Positions 14,989 to 24,130 are shown, counted from the stretch's first letter. The stretch: DNA of 64,000 bases from Cryobacterium tepidiphilum (GCF_003716325.1 NZ_RDSR01000001.1:1-64000); one strand, 5' to 3'. Notes: generated by a model from the letters alone, not told the origin. Program-made: numbers and translations.

Positions 14989-16296
14989 ATGCCTCGAATC
15001 AGCGCCGCCCGCGTAACCGACGTGAGGTTTCCGACCTCGCTCCAGCTCGACGGGTCGGATGCCGTCAACGTCGATCCCGATTACTCGGCGGCCTACCTCG
15101 AACTCGTGGTGGACGACCCGTCGTGGCCGAGAGGGTACGCGCTCGTGTTCACCGGCGGCCGCGGCAACGAGGTCGTGTGCAGCGCGATCGAGTCGGTTGC
15201 GGCGCTGCTGCCGGGCCGTGACGTGGAGGACATGCTGGCGAACCTCGGCGAGGTGTCGCACGCCCTCGTGCACGACTCGCAGTTCCGCTGGATCGGCCCG
15301 GAGAAGGGCGCCACACACATGGCGGCCGGTGCCGTGATCAACGCCCTGTGGGACATCAAGGCCAAGCGGGCCGGCAAGCCGCTCTGGCGCTTGCTCGCCG
15401 ACAGCTCCCCGGAAGAGCTGGTCGACGTGGTGGACTTCAGCCACCTGCACGACGCGCTCACCCGGGACGACGCGCTTGAGATGCTGCGCGCCGGGCAGGA
15501 GGGCAAGGCCGAGCGCATCGCCGAACTCGAAGCGAACGGGTATGCCGCCTACACGACGGGCCCCGGATGGCTCGGCTACACCGACGAGAAGATGCAGCGC
15601 CTGGCCCGGGAAGCCGTCGACGCCGGCTTCGGCATGATCAAGCTGAAGGTGGCCGGCAACCTCGCCGACGACCAGCGGCGGCTTCGGCTGGCGCGGGAAG
15701 CCGTCGGGAGCGAGATCGGCATCGCCATCGACGCGAACCAGCGCTGGGAGGTCGACGAGGCGGCCGACTGGATCAACGCGCTCGGCGAGTTCGACCTGTG
15801 GTGGGTGGAGGAGCCGACGAGCCCCGACGACATCCTCGGCCACGCCCGCATCCGCCGGGAGATCTCGCCGATTCCCGTGGCCACGGGCGAGGCGGTGCAG
15901 AACCGCATCGTCTTCAAGCAACTGCTGCAGGCCGAGGCCATCGACGTCATGCAGATCGACGCGACCCGCGTCGCGGGAGTGAACGAGAACATCGCCAACC
16001 TGCTGCTGGCGGCGAAGTTCGGCGTACCGGTGTGCCCGCACGCGGGCGGCGTCGGGCTCTGCGAGCTCGTGCAGCACTTCTCATTCTTCGACTACGCCGT
16101 CATCTCCCGGTCCCAGGAGAAGCGCATGATCGAGTATGTCGACCACCTGCACGAGCATTTCGCGGCGCCGGTGCGGCTTCGCCACGGCCGTTACCAGGCG
16201 CCCACCGCGCCGGGCATCGGCGCCGAGATCCTGTCGGACTCCGTCGAACAGTGGACCTACCCGGCCGGGCCGGGATGGTCGTCGCTCCGGGCGTAG
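14989..16296 (+). CDS. L-fuconate dehydratase (enolase superfamily), copy 2
   Basis: A 435-residue paralogue of the gene at 12618, with the same ordered motifs: [71 protein letters not shown] and [11 protein letters not shown]. Catalytic residues are complete, so both copies should be active. It departs from copy 1 mainly in the N-terminal capping segment (VDDPSWPRGYALVFTGG), which shapes the substrate pocket. A different sugar acid, or different stereochemistry, is therefore plausible. The transcript appears leaderless. The regulator gene follows convergently 34 bases later. Confidence 0.9.
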   Translation: MPRISAARVTDVRFPTSLQLDGSDAVNVDPDYSAAYLELVVDDPSWPRGYALVFTGGRGNEVVCSAIESVAALLPGRDVEDMLANLGEVSHALVHDSQFRWIGPEKGATHMAAGAVINALWDIKAKRAGKPLWRLLADSSPEELVDVVDFSHLHDALTRDDALEMLRAGQEGKAERIAELEANGYAAYTTGPGWLGYTDEKMQRLAREAVDAGFGMIKLKVAGNLADDQRRLRLAREAVGSEIGIAIDANQRWEVDEAADWINALGEFDLWWVEEPTSPDDILGHARIRREISPIPVATGEAVQNRIVFKQLLQAEAIDVMQIDATRVAGVNENIANLLLAAKFGVPVCPHAGGVGLCELVQHFSFFDYAVISRSQEKRMIEYVDHLHEHFAAPVRLRHGRYQAPTAPGIGAEILSDSVEQWTYPAGPGWSSLRA

Positions 16297-16330
16297 CGCA
16301 ACCGGCGCTCGGCCGACAGCGGATGCCGCG

Positions 16331-17005
16331 CTACGCGGCGGCGTTGCGGAGCCACTGCTCCACGCCGCTGATGTGCATGATCGCGGCGGAGCGGGCGAGC
16401 TCGGCGTCGCCGAGTTCCAGGGCGTCGAGGATCGCCTTGTGCTCCCTGAGCGTGCGTTCCACCGTGTGCTCCTCGCTGAACCCGCGCCAGACCCGGGCAC
16501 GCATGGTGTTGCTGGAGATGCCGTCGAGCAGGCTGGAGAGGTAGGCGTTGCCCGGCAGGTTGTTGATGAAATGGTGGAACGACTTGTCGTGTGCGACGAG
16601 GCTCTCGATCGACGCGCGCTCGTCGACGTCGTCGAGGATGGCGCGCAGCTGCCCGATGTCTTCCGGCGTCGCGATCGTCGCGGCCATGGCCGCAGCCGCC
16701 GGCTCCAGCAGTCGGCGGACCGCGAACAGCTCCAGGATCGAGCTGTCCTGATGGATGTCCACCACAAACGTCATGGCCTCGAGCAGGAGTTGCGGTTCGA
16801 GACTGGTCACGTAGGTGCCATCGCCGCGGCGCACGTCGAGCACATGGATGAATTCGAGCGCCTTGACCGCCTCACGCAGGGAACTGCGCGACAAGCCCAG
16901 TGACTCGCTGAGCTCCTTCTCCGGGGGCAACCGGTCTCCGGGCGCGAGTGCGCCGGAGACGATCATGTCCTTGACTTTCAGGATCGCTTCGTCGGTGACG
17001 GCCAT
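16331..17005 (-). CDS. GntR-family regulator (FadR/FCD), probable fuconate regulon repressor
   Basis: A 224-residue repressor. The N-terminal winged helix (LPPEKELSESLGLSRSSLREAVKALEF, residues about 28-55) is followed by an FCD domain with His-rich metal helices (HDKSFHHFINNL and REHKAILDAL). An ATG at 17005 is preceded by TACACT ending 6 bases upstream, consistent with a leaderless message. It lies between dehydratase 2 and the ABC transporter, and the ACATCNGATGT sites surround it. It is the natural candidate to bind all four, with fuconate or a keto-deoxy acid as effector; that is inference. Confidence 0.85.
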   Translation of the reverse strand: MAVTDEAILKVKDMIVSGALAPGDRLPPEKELSESLGLSRSSLREAVKALEFIHVLDVRRGDGTYVTSLEPQLLLEAMTFVVDIHQDSSILELFAVRRLLEPAAAAMAATIATPEDIGQLRAILDDVDERASIESLVAHDKSFHHFINNLPGNAYLSSLLDGISSNTMRARVWRGFSEEHTVERTLREHKAILDALELGDAELARSAAIMHISGVEQWLRNAAA

Positions 17006-17097
17006 GTGCCGAGTGTATAAGGGCGGCGGCGCGCCGCTCGTCGATGACGCGACTTGACCGCCCCGCCGCGGCCGAAGCATCCGTTGTTTGGGGGTGT

Positions 17098-17127
17098 TTG
17101 ACTTGACAGACATCAGATGTCTAAACT
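17098..17127 (+). promoter_or_regulatory. Promoter and operator of the PAAT-type ABC operon
   Basis: TTGACT (17098-17103) and TAAACT (17122-17127) are 18 bases apart. The whole spacer is occupied by AGACATCAGATGTCT (17108-17122), two perfect 7-base arms around one central base. This is the best-conserved of the four ACATCNGATGT sites and ties the transporter to the sugar-acid regulon. Confidence 0.78.
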
Positions 17128-17237
17128 TCACACACGGCGCCGTCACGGCGTTGCAACCAAGGTAGTCACAGCCAATCACGTTTGCGGGTTCGGATTCCAT
17201 CCGTTGCCCGAGTGTCGAATTTCAAAGGAGAAATACC

Positions 17238-18104
17238 GTGCGGAGCACCAAGAACAATCGGCGCAGTGTCAGCCTCGCGATCGGAGTCGGGGCGGCCGTA
17301 CTCGGCCTCACGCTCTCCGGTTGCGCCGCTTCCGGTGGCGACTCCGGCGGCTCCGGATCAGCCGGCGCCTCGGATTCGGTCGTGCAGCAGATCAAGGACC
17401 GCGGCACGGTCAACGTGGGCGTCTGCCTCACCTCGCCGCCCTACGGCCTCATCAAGTCCGACGGTGACCCCGACGGTTTCGACGTGACCATCGCCAAGAA
17501 GATCGCCGACGACCTGGGCGTGAAGCTCAACATCATCGACACCAACAACGCCAGCCGCATCCCCGAGCTCCAGACCGGCAAGGCCGACGCCGTGGTCTGC
17601 ACCTTCACGATCACGCCGGAGCGCCAGAAGGAGGTCGACTTCACCGACCCCTACATGGTGACCGGCCGCAGCCTCGTGGTGCGCAAGGACAGCGACATCA
17701 AGACCCTCGAGGACCTGACCGGCCGGACCGTCGCCTCGACAAAGGGCGGCATCAGCGTTCAGATCATCAACGAGGCCAATCCCAAGGCCAAGCAGCAGCC
17801 GTACGACAACTACGCGCAGGAGGTGCTCGCGCTGCAGCAGGGCCAGGCCGACGCAATGATCGAGGAATCGAACCTCGTCGCCCAGGCCGTCAAGAAGGAC
17901 CCGAACCTGAAGGTGGTCATCGACGGTGACGTCGGTGACAAGTCCTACTTCGGCATCGGCGTGAAGAAGGACCGCCCGGAGCTCCTCGACGAGATGAACA
18001 AGGTCGTGCACGACTTCGTCGACAGCGGCGAGGCTGCGGACGCGTTCACCAAGTACTTCGAAGCAGATCCGACCTTCCAGTTCCAGAACCTCGACAAGAA
18101 GTAG
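17238..18104 (+). CDS. ABC transporter substrate-binding lipoprotein (polar amino acid family fold)
   Basis: The 288-residue receptor has a signal peptide and lipobox LSGC near residue 30, a Gly/Ser spacer, then a family-3 solute-binding domain. Typical segments are GTVNVGVCLTSPPYG, DGFDVTIAKKIADDLG, GKADAVVCTFTITPER and DFTDPYMVTG. The family normally binds amino acids. However, the Arg-Asp pair usually contacting the alpha-amino acid is not obvious here, and the promoter carries the fuconate operator, so an acidic sugar such as L-fuconate is a reasonable alternative ligand. GTG 17238 follows AAGGAG by 7 bases. Confidence 0.85.
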   Translation: MRSTKNNRRSVSLAIGVGAAVLGLTLSGCAASGGDSGGSGSAGASDSVVQQIKDRGTVNVGVCLTSPPYGLIKSDGDPDGFDVTIAKKIADDLGVKLNIIDTNNASRIPELQTGKADAVVCTFTITPERQKEVDFTDPYMVTGRSLVVRKDSDIKTLEDLTGRTVASTKGGISVQIINEANPKAKQQPYDNYAQEVLALQQGQADAMIEESNLVAQAVKKDPNLKVVIDGDVGDKSYFGIGVKKDRPELLDEMNKVVHDFVDSGEAADAFTKYFEADPTFQFQNLDKK

Positions 18105-18211
18105 GACCTCTGGACGTGGGTGGCGCCTGCGCGAGCGGGCGTCACCCCCTACTCACCGGCTGAGCGACTCAGCCGACTAACGTTGGGAATCGAACGAATG
18201 TCACGAGCGCC

Positions 18212-18925
18212 GTGGAAGTTCTAGCCTACTTCCCCGACTATCTGTCGGGCCTCTGGATCACGACGACAGCCTCGCTGCTGTCCTTCGCCGCCGCACTGGT
18301 CCTGGGAGTGATCACCGCCGTCTTCCGCCGGTCGGGAATCTGGCCCCTGAAGGTCATCGGCGCCGTCTACGTCGAGGTCATCCGCAACACCCCGTCGCTG
18401 GTGCAGATCTTCTTGATCTTCTTCGGGCTCCCGTCGATCGGCATCCACTTGCCGGCCTTCGAAGCCGGCGTCATCGCGCTCGCCATCAACGGCGGCGCCT
18501 ACCTGGCGGAGATCATCCGCGCCGGCCTCACCAAGGTGCCCTCCGGCCAGTTCGAGGCGGCCCGCACCCTCGGGCTGGGGCGCACGGACACGTTCTTCCA
18601 CGTCGTCTTCCCGCAGGCCGCACGCTACGTGTATCCGCCGGTGATCAACGAGTTCATCCAGATCATCCTGGCCACGAGCCTCTTGTCCACTGTGGCGCTG
18701 AACGAGCTCACCGGAACGGCGCTCGTCGTGAACTCGCTGACCTTCCAGACCCTGGTGGCCTTCGCCGTCGCCCTGGTGCTTTACCTCATACTCACGAACG
18801 TGGTGTCGTTCGCGGCCGCATGGCTGGGCCGCCGGATGTTCCACCCGCCGCTGCAACTACGGCAGGAGCGCCAACACGGCAAGACCCTGCTGAAACGGCT
18901 GACAATCATGGCAGGGGGTCGTTGA
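18212..18925 (+). CDS. ABC transporter permease (HisM/GlnP-type)
   Basis: The 237-residue membrane subunit carries the amino-acid-permease signatures EVIRNTPSLVQIFLIFFGLP, NGGAYLAEIIRAG and the ATPase-docking FEAARTLGLGR followed by VVFPQAARYVYP. The GTG start at 18212 is forced, because the ATG just upstream runs into a stop after eight codons; its ribosome-binding site is weak. One base separates it from the next permease. Together they form the heteromeric channel. Confidence 0.85.
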   Translation: MEVLAYFPDYLSGLWITTTASLLSFAAALVLGVITAVFRRSGIWPLKVIGAVYVEVIRNTPSLVQIFLIFFGLPSIGIHLPAFEAGVIALAINGGAYLAEIIRAGLTKVPSGQFEAARTLGLGRTDTFFHVVFPQAARYVYPPVINEFIQIILATSLLSTVALNELTGTALVVNSLTFQTLVAFAVALVLYLILTNVVSFAAAWLGRRMFHPPLQLRQERQHGKTLLKRLTIMAGGR

Positions 18926-18926
18926 C

Positions 18927-19577
18927 ATGGGCTGGGCTGGAATTTGGGAGAGCCGCGAGCTCTTGCTCCTGGGCTTTTGGTTCACGGTCATCCTGACCGT
19001 CGTCACCATCATCACGAGCACCGTGCTCGGTTTCATCGTGGCGCTGGGCAGAACGGCGCACATCCCGATCCTGGGTCCGATCCTGCGTGGCTACCTCGAG
19101 CTGTTCCGGGGAACGCCGCTGCTGATCCAGATCCTCTTCATCTATTTCGGGTCGGCGTACCTGAACTTCACGGGCGTCACGGTGTTCGCTGCGATCGTGA
19201 TCGCGATGACCCTGTACTACGGGGCCTATGTCTCGGAGATCTTCCGGGCCGGCTTCGAATCAGTGCCCTATGGGCAGCAGGAGGCGGGGCGGTCGCTCGG
19301 GCTGTCGCGGTTCCACGTGATCAGGGACGTGATCGTGCCGCAGACCGTCACGATCGTGCGGCCTCCGCTGGTGGGCCAGTACATCAGCCTGGTGAAAGGC
19401 ACCGCGCTCGCCTCGGTGATCGGCTACGCCGACCTGGTTCGCCAGGGCCAGGGGATCATCGACCGCATCGGCAGCCCGTTCGCCGTGTTCCTCGTGGTCG
19501 CCGCACTGTACTTCGTGATCTCGTACCCGATGTCCCTGATTGAACGCCACCTAGAAAAAAGGACCCTACAAGCATGA
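18927..19577 (+). CDS. ABC transporter permease (HisQ/GlnP-type)
   Basis: The 216-residue second channel subunit has about five spans. It carries [39 protein letters not shown] and the EAA-like [14 protein letters not shown] followed by [13 protein letters not shown]. It begins one base after the first permease and overlaps the ATPase gene by ATGA, so the three are co-translated. Confidence 0.87.
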   Translation: MGWAGIWESRELLLLGFWFTVILTVVTIITSTVLGFIVALGRTAHIPILGPILRGYLELFRGTPLLIQILFIYFGSAYLNFTGVTVFAAIVIAMTLYYGAYVSEIFRAGFESVPYGQQEAGRSLGLSRFHVIRDVIVPQTVTIVRPPLVGQYISLVKGTALASVIGYADLVRQGQGIIDRIGSPFAVFLVVAALYFVISYPMSLIERHLEKRTLQA

Positions 19578-20302
19578 TCGTCGATGTGAAAGACGTCCGT
19601 AAGAGCTTCGGTGACGTCGAGGTGCTCAAGGGCATCGACCTCTCGGTCGAGAAGGGCGAGGTCATCGTCATCATCGGGGCGAGTGGCTCGGGCAAGAGCA
19701 CGCTGCTGCGCACCATCAACAACCTCGAGACGATCGACTCGGGCGAGATCTGGGTCGACGGCACAGCCGTGCACGATCCGAAGGCGGCGCACAATGTGCA
19801 CCGCGACGTCGGCATGGTCTTCCAGCAGTTTAATCTCTTCCCGCACCTGACCGCGCTGAAGAACGTCACCCTCGCACTGCGACGCGTCAAGCGGATGAGC
19901 AAGGACGAGGCCGAGAAGGTCGCGATGGAGGCGCTGGCCAAGGTGGGTCTCGCCGAGAAGGCCGGGAACTACCCGCAGCAGCTGTCCGGCGGCCAGCAGC
20001 AGCGTGTGGCCATCGCGCGTGCGCTCGCCATGGCGCCCAAGATCATGCTCTTCGACGAGGCCACGTCGGCGCTCGACCCGGAGCTGGTCGGCGAAGTGAC
20101 GAAGGTCATGCGCGACCTGGCCCAGGAGGGCATGACCATGCTGGTCGTCACCCACGAGATGGGGTTCGCCCGCGACACCGCCGACCGCGTGCTGTTCGTG
20201 GACAGCGGCGTCATCGTCGAGCAGGGTGCGCCCGAGCAGATCTTCACGGCGCCGAGCAATCCGCGCACGCAGCAGTTCCTGCACCGCGTTCTCGAAGCGT
20301 AG
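19574..20302 (+). CDS. ABC transporter ATP-binding protein (GlnQ/HisP-type)
   Basis: The 242-residue ATPase has Walker [10 protein letters not shown] (about residues 33-41), Q-loop [10 protein letters not shown], signature [15 protein letters not shown], Walker [15 protein letters not shown] and the switch His in VVTHEMGFA. It overlaps the upstream permease (ATGA) and closes the four-gene PAAT-type importer. Unlike the two CUT1 sugar importers in the window, this one carries its own ATPase. Confidence 0.93.
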   Translation: MIVDVKDVRKSFGDVEVLKGIDLSVEKGEVIVIIGASGSGKSTLLRTINNLETIDSGEIWVDGTAVHDPKAAHNVHRDVGMVFQQFNLFPHLTALKNVTLALRRVKRMSKDEAEKVAMEALAKVGLAEKAGNYPQQLSGGQQQRVAIARALAMAPKIMLFDEATSALDPELVGEVTKVMRDLAQEGMTMLVVTHEMGFARDTADRVLFVDSGVIVEQGAPEQIFTAPSNPRTQQFLHRVLEA

Positions 20303-20334
20303 GCGGGGCGCGCCTGACGGCGCTGTCGCGAGAA

Positions 20335-20378
20335 CAGGACGAATCGGGGCACGTGCAGCCAAAGCAGGACGGATTGGG
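20335..20378. repeat. Short direct repeat between ABC operon and GNAT gene
   Basis: CAGGACGAATCGGG (20335-20348) recurs as CAGGACGGATTGGG (20365-20378), two transitions apart at a 30-base offset. This lies in the 160-base gap between the ABC operon and the acetyltransferase gene. The function is unknown; nothing else stands out in the gap. Confidence 0.4.
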
Positions 20379-20462
20379 CTCCTGTCGACATCGCTTCCTG
20401 TCTTCGCGGCATCCGCTGGCGGGCCAGTGGTGGCAGTCCGTGTCGCGCTGGTTCAATGAAGT

Positions 20463-20873
20463 GTGAACATCGCCGACCTGACCACGGATGACGTAGCGAA
20501 CGCCGCCGAGCTCTGGCGCGAGGCGGGGCTGAGTCGGCCATGGAACCCGCCGGAACGCGACATCGAGCGGGCGCTGTCGGGCGAGATGTCGACGGTGCTC
20601 GGCGGCTTCGACGACAGAGGGCTCGTCGCCACCGTCATGGTCGGTCACGACGGGCACCGCGGCTGGGTGTACTACCTCGCGGTGACCGACCGTTGTCGCG
20701 GGACGGGCCTGGGCAAGCGGATGCTCGAGGCGGCTGAGCAGTGGCTGCGCGAGCGCGGCGCCGTGAAGGTGCAGCTGATGGTGCGCTCAGGCAACGATTC
20801 AGTGCTCGGCTTCTATGAGCATCTCGGCTACGAGGATGCCGACGTGCAGGTGCGTGCGAAGTGGCTCATTTGA
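20463..20873 (+). CDS. GNAT-family N-acetyltransferase
   Basis: A 136-residue single-domain acetyltransferase. The acetyl-CoA pyrophosphate loop is RGTGLGKRMLEAAE (residues about 80-93), preceded by the VYYLAVTDRCR strand. The C-terminal VQLMVRSGNDSVLGFYEHLGYE is the usual YpeA-type ending. The GTG start has a TTCAAT -10-like box 5 bases upstream and no ribosome-binding site. Its substrate, an amine or protein N-terminus, is unknown. Confidence 0.85.
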   Translation: MNIADLTTDDVANAAELWREAGLSRPWNPPERDIERALSGEMSTVLGGFDDRGLVATVMVGHDGHRGWVYYLAVTDRCRGTGLGKRMLEAAEQWLRERGAVKVQLMVRSGNDSVLGFYEHLGYEDADVQVRAKWLI

Positions 20874-20882
20874 GTCGCCACC

Positions 20883-21329
20883 TCAGGTACCGCGTGCTGG
20901 ATCGGGCCCCTTCTGAATGCTTCTGATGAGCCGTGGGAAGAGCCAGATGTTCAGTGCGGGGGAGATCCCGATGAACAAGCCGAACGCCACCTCCCACCAC
21001 TGACCGTTGATTGCCGAGTAGATGGCACCGGCTAGCAGGACCGGGAGGAACACGCAGTTGAACACGAACAGGATCCGCAAGCGGCGCAGTTGTTTCCTTC
21101 GATCAGGCGCCGTATAGGGCGGCCACGGGTCTGACCATGTTCTCTTCAGCCGCCAGATTGCACCGACGCAGAGCAGTATCGTCCCCACGACGAGGAGCAC
21201 GGCTCCGGGAATGCTGAGTGGGGGATGCGCGATAAGGAAGCCAGCGACAACGGCAAGAATGATGCCGGTGAGCACCGTCACACTGCCCGCGGTCCGCGGC
21301 GAGACCTTGTGCAAACTGGCGAGCTTCAT
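20883..21329 (-). CDS. Small multi-pass membrane protein
   Basis: Not a family I recognise. The 148-residue product has four hydrophobic segments (about 15-35, 42-60, 84-105 and 110-132). A basic cytoplasmic loop between the second and third pairs contains a DRRKQLRRLRI patch. GGAGGG precedes the ATG. It converges on the GNAT gene with a 9-base gap. No enzymatic motif is visible. Confidence 0.65.
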   Translation of the reverse strand: MKLASLHKVSPRTAGSVTVLTGIILAVVAGFLIAHPPLSIPGAVLLVVGTILLCVGAIWRLKRTWSDPWPPYTAPDRRKQLRRLRILFVFNCVFLPVLLAGAIYSAINGQWWEVAFGLFIGISPALNIWLFPRLIRSIQKGPDPARGT

Positions 21330-21365
21330 CGAAGCCCTCCGATCTGAACTGGCCCGCGATCGGGA

Positions 21366-21761
21366 TCAGCGACGGGGCTCTGTGGGATTGCCGGCGTCGT
21401 CATGGGATCCGGCGTCGCCGTGCCGTCCCGTGTGCACGTCCGGGTCGAGCTGGTCGGCTTTACGCACCTTCTCTTCGGAACTCGCTCGCACCTCCTGCGC
21501 GTCGTTCTGCCGGTCGCGGGCTTCCGCACGAAGGCGCTCGGCGTCGACCTCGGCCTGCTTGGCGTCGGCATCCGCTCGGGCCGCCTTCGCCTCCCGCTCA
21601 CGGGCCGCAAGCTGTTCTTCGCGAGCCTGGTCGCGCATCTCCACCGAATGACGTCGGTCGACCTCGAGCTTGCGCTTGCGACCGAAGTAGACGAGCAGTC
21701 CGATGACCACGAGAACGACGATGATCACGATGACAATGATGACGATGGTGGTCGTATTCAT
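21366..21761 (-). CDS. Single-pass membrane protein with charged coiled coil
   Basis: The 131-residue product has one strongly hydrophobic N-terminal span (an Ile/Val run at residues 4-24). A Lys/Arg patch follows, then about 65 residues of Ala/Glu/Arg-rich heptad sequence (QAREEQLAAREREAKAARAD) and an Asp/His/Gly-rich tail. I start at MNTTT because GGAAAGG is well placed. This layout is common in actinobacterial membrane-anchored proteins of unknown function. Confidence 0.65.
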   Translation of the reverse strand: MNTTTIVIIVIVIIVVLVVIGLLVYFGRKRKLEVDRRHSVEMRDQAREEQLAAREREAKAARADADAKQAEVDAERLRAEARDRQNDAQEVRASSEEKVRKADQLDPDVHTGRHGDAGSHDDAGNPTEPRR

Positions 21762-21854
21762 TTCGCGCGCCTTTCCTATGCAGTTCCGGCGAGGCCGAAA
21801 CTGTTGGATGGCTTGGACGCTACTCGCGTCTCCGCTTGCCGGCAATGGCCGGGC

Positions 21855-22346
21855 TCACGGCGACGTCGTCAGCTCGCTGAGGACTAGCTTCTCGAGTCGT
21901 TCGTAACCCTCGCGCACGCCCTTCTCCATGCCGCTCGCCACCATGCCATCACGCGCTTCGAGTGACGGGTACACGGAGTGCACGCGGAGCCTCGTGCGGC
22001 CGTTCCCGAGGTCCTCGAATCGGACCGACTCGATGCTCACGACATCCGGGTAGCCCTCGAACTCGAAGGTCTGGACGGCGAATTCGTTCTCACGCACCAC
22101 GTGGAAGACTCCGTTGAAGGCGAACTCCTCGCCATCGGGGTTGCGGTGGACGTAGCGATAGCCGCCCTGGCTGGTGAAGTCGTAGTGGTCGATCTCCATC
22201 TCGTAGCCGTGCGGCCCCAGCCATTGCTTGATGAGTTCCGGGTCTTTGTGCGCCCAGAACACGGCCTCGACCGGAGCGTCGAATTCCCGCTCGATGTCGA
22301 TGAAGGGAAGCCCTTCTGGTGCGGTGATGGTGAGGGAGTTCGTCAT
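21855..22346 (-). CDS. SRPBCC / AHSA1-domain protein
   Basis: The 163-residue product is a START-like Aha1-C-type domain. It has the typical opening IEREFDAPVEAVFWAHKDPELIKQWLGP and a hydrophobic cavity built from the following strands. The start overlaps the upstream ArsR gene by ATGA. ArsR-SRPBCC pairs of this kind are frequent in actinobacteria. The ligand is unknown. Confidence 0.85.
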   Translation of the reverse strand: MTNSLTITAPEGLPFIDIEREFDAPVEAVFWAHKDPELIKQWLGPHGYEMEIDHYDFTSQGGYRYVHRNPDGEEFAFNGVFHVVRENEFAVQTFEFEGYPDVVSIESVRFEDLGNGRTRLRVHSVYPSLEARDGMVASGMEKGVREGYERLEKLVLSELTTSP

Positions 22347-22768
22347 TGTCCTGCCTCTTTCTTCGGATCGGATGTGGATGTGCCGCTTGCGGGCGAAGCG
22401 GTCGGTGTCGTCGTCTCGTCGGCCTCGGGTCCAGCGGATGCGAGGACGGCGTCGAGACGGCGGAATTGCTGTTCGTGGATCAGCCGGTAGGTGTCGATCC
22501 ACGCTGTCAGCGCCTCGAGCTGGGCGGCGTCAAGGTGCACGGGGCGCCGTTGGGCGTCTCGGGTGCGGGTGACCAGGCGCGCTTGCTCAAGGACCTGGAT
22601 GTGCCTCGATACCGCCTGCAGGGTGATGTCGAACGGCTCGGAGAGCTCGCCCACCGTAGCCGGTCCGTGGCTGAGCCGGGCGATGATCCGACGGCGAACC
22701 GGGTCGGCCAGCGCGGTGAACGCGCGGTCGAGCCGGTCATCGTCTGTGGCTTCGCTCATGGTCAACAC
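22343..22768 (-). CDS. ArsR-family transcriptional regulator
   Basis: A 141-residue winged-helix regulator with ALADPVRRRIIARLS and the recognition helix region LSEPFDITLQAVSRHIQVLEQARLV. There is no Cys metal site, so it is not a classical metal sensor. The C-terminus is a Pro/Thr/Ser-rich tail. It is the first gene of a two-gene unit with the SRPBCC protein. The start could be GTG 22768 or the ATG three codons later. Confidence 0.85.
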   Translation of the reverse strand: MLTMSEATDDDRLDRAFTALADPVRRRIIARLSHGPATVGELSEPFDITLQAVSRHIQVLEQARLVTRTRDAQRRPVHLDAAQLEALTAWIDTYRLIHEQQFRRLDAVLASAGPEADETTTPTASPASGTSTSDPKKEAGQ

Positions 22769-22830
22769 ATCCGTTTATCAACCGTTACGTTGATCACGAT
22801 ACGCGCGTGTTCGTGGGAAGGCAAGAAACG

Positions 22831-23460
22831 CTATTGAGTAACGGGTGCCTTCTCGAACTCGGCGAGGAGCACGGTGTCACCGCCGAGTGTCCAGAACTCG
22901 TGGCGGCGGCGCACAAGGCCTGCCCCGTCGAGGAGGGCGGCGATCAATTCCGGCGTGCGGAACCGGTCGTGCTGCGCCTGAGGCGAGGGCGCCGACCCGT
23001 GCCGGTTGCCGTGTTGTGAGCGGTCGACCTCCGCGAAGGTGGCGGTGATCGCCCGCCCGCCCGGCCGGAGCACGCGCGCCCATTCTGCGACCGCCGTGGC
23101 GGCATCCGGGATCAGATGGAGGACGGTGACGCAGGTCACCAGGTCCACCGAGGCGTCTGCCAACGGAAGGTGCGCGGCATCCGCTTTGATGAATTCGGCC
23201 TGGGGGAGGGCTGCCCGGGCGACGGCGAGCATGCCGGGCGAGAGGTCGACGCCGACCATGCGCTGCTCGCCGCCGGAGGCGCGAATGGCGCGCAGCACGA
23301 GGCCGGTTCCCGTGCCGACATCGAGCACCGATTCCACGTGTGCAATATCGGCGAAGGCCGCAACGGCGTCAGCGAGTGAGCGGTGCATCTCGCTCTGGTC
23401 GTACTCCGGCGCACGTTCGTCGAAGCGGCGCCGCACCGCCGCCGAAGCATCATCGTTCAT
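22831..23460 (-). CDS. Class I SAM-dependent methyltransferase
   Basis: The 209-residue enzyme has SAM motif I VLDVGTGTGLVLRAI (residues about 45-59), an acidic end of strand two in GVDLSPGMLAVA, KADAAHLPLADASVD, and the post-motif VLRPGGRAI. Its substrate is not evident. The message looks leaderless, because TAGAGT ends 6 bases before the ATG. The RDD gene ends 4 bases upstream on the same strand. Confidence 0.88.
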   Translation of the reverse strand: MNDDASAAVRRRFDERAPEYDQSEMHRSLADAVAAFADIAHVESVLDVGTGTGLVLRAIRASGGEQRMVGVDLSPGMLAVARAALPQAEFIKADAAHLPLADASVDLVTCVTVLHLIPDAATAVAEWARVLRPGGRAITATFAEVDRSQHGNRHGSAPSPQAQHDRFRTPELIAALLDGAGLVRRRHEFWTLGGDTVLLAEFEKAPVTQ

Positions 23461-23464
23461 GCCG

Positions 23465-24067
23465 TCACTCTACGGCGCGGCCCCGGGCAGGCAGGCGTGC
23501 CGTCTCGGCGAGACGACGCGAAGCGGGGCCGTCGCGATGACCGCCTGCGGCATCGCCGATAGCCACGTGCGATCGCGCGGCGCGGTCGTACGGTGTCGCG
23601 CCCGCTCCCATGAACAGGGTCACGACATAGACGACGGGCACCACGTATGCGAGGGCGGTGAGCACCCAGATCCAGGGCGGAGCCGCATCCGCTGCGGCGG
23701 TGGCCACCATGCCGAACACAGCTGCGTGGCCCACCGCCCACGGCAGGGCGATCTTGAGCACGTTGCGTCCGAGAGCGCGCGGGAACGAGAGCCGTGAGCC
23801 GGTGGCGGCATCCGTCACGACCAGGCGCTGCATGCGCTTGCCGATCGTGGCCTGCCGCCTGCCCGATTCGAGGGCCGCCAGCGCAGCCGTCACGGGCGCG
23901 ACCAGCACTACCACGGAGATGACATTGAGCACGATCGGGCCGAGACCGGCTGTCGCTCCGCTCAGGTAGAGGGGAACCCCGACGGCGGCCGTGATGCCGG
24001 CCCAGGCCAGCACGAGCACCCAGTCGATGAGCCATGCGACGAGTCGCTTCCACGGATGCCGGATCAC
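23465..24067 (-). CDS. RDD-family membrane protein
   Basis: The 200-residue protein opens with RLVAWLIDWVLVLAWAG, the RDD-type first helix with its Asp. It continues through about four or five spans and the conserved loop RRQATIGKRMQRLVVTDAATG. The GTG start has TAGGGT exactly 6 bases upstream, a leaderless arrangement. The C-terminal 45 residues are polar and Arg-rich. The function is unknown; related proteins are linked to ion transport. Confidence 0.8.
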   Translation of the reverse strand: MIRHPWKRLVAWLIDWVLVLAWAGITAAVGVPLYLSGATAGLGPIVLNVISVVVLVAPVTAALAALESGRRQATIGKRMQRLVVTDAATGSRLSFPRALGRNVLKIALPWAVGHAAVFGMVATAAADAAPPWIWVLTALAYVVPVVYVVTLFMGAGATPYDRAARSHVAIGDAAGGHRDGPASRRLAETARLPARGRAVE

Positions 24068-24130
24068 CGTTAGACCCTATCGGCGACGCTTCACCTTATG
24101 CGCGGCTGGTACCCGCGGTTCGGCTCCGGG

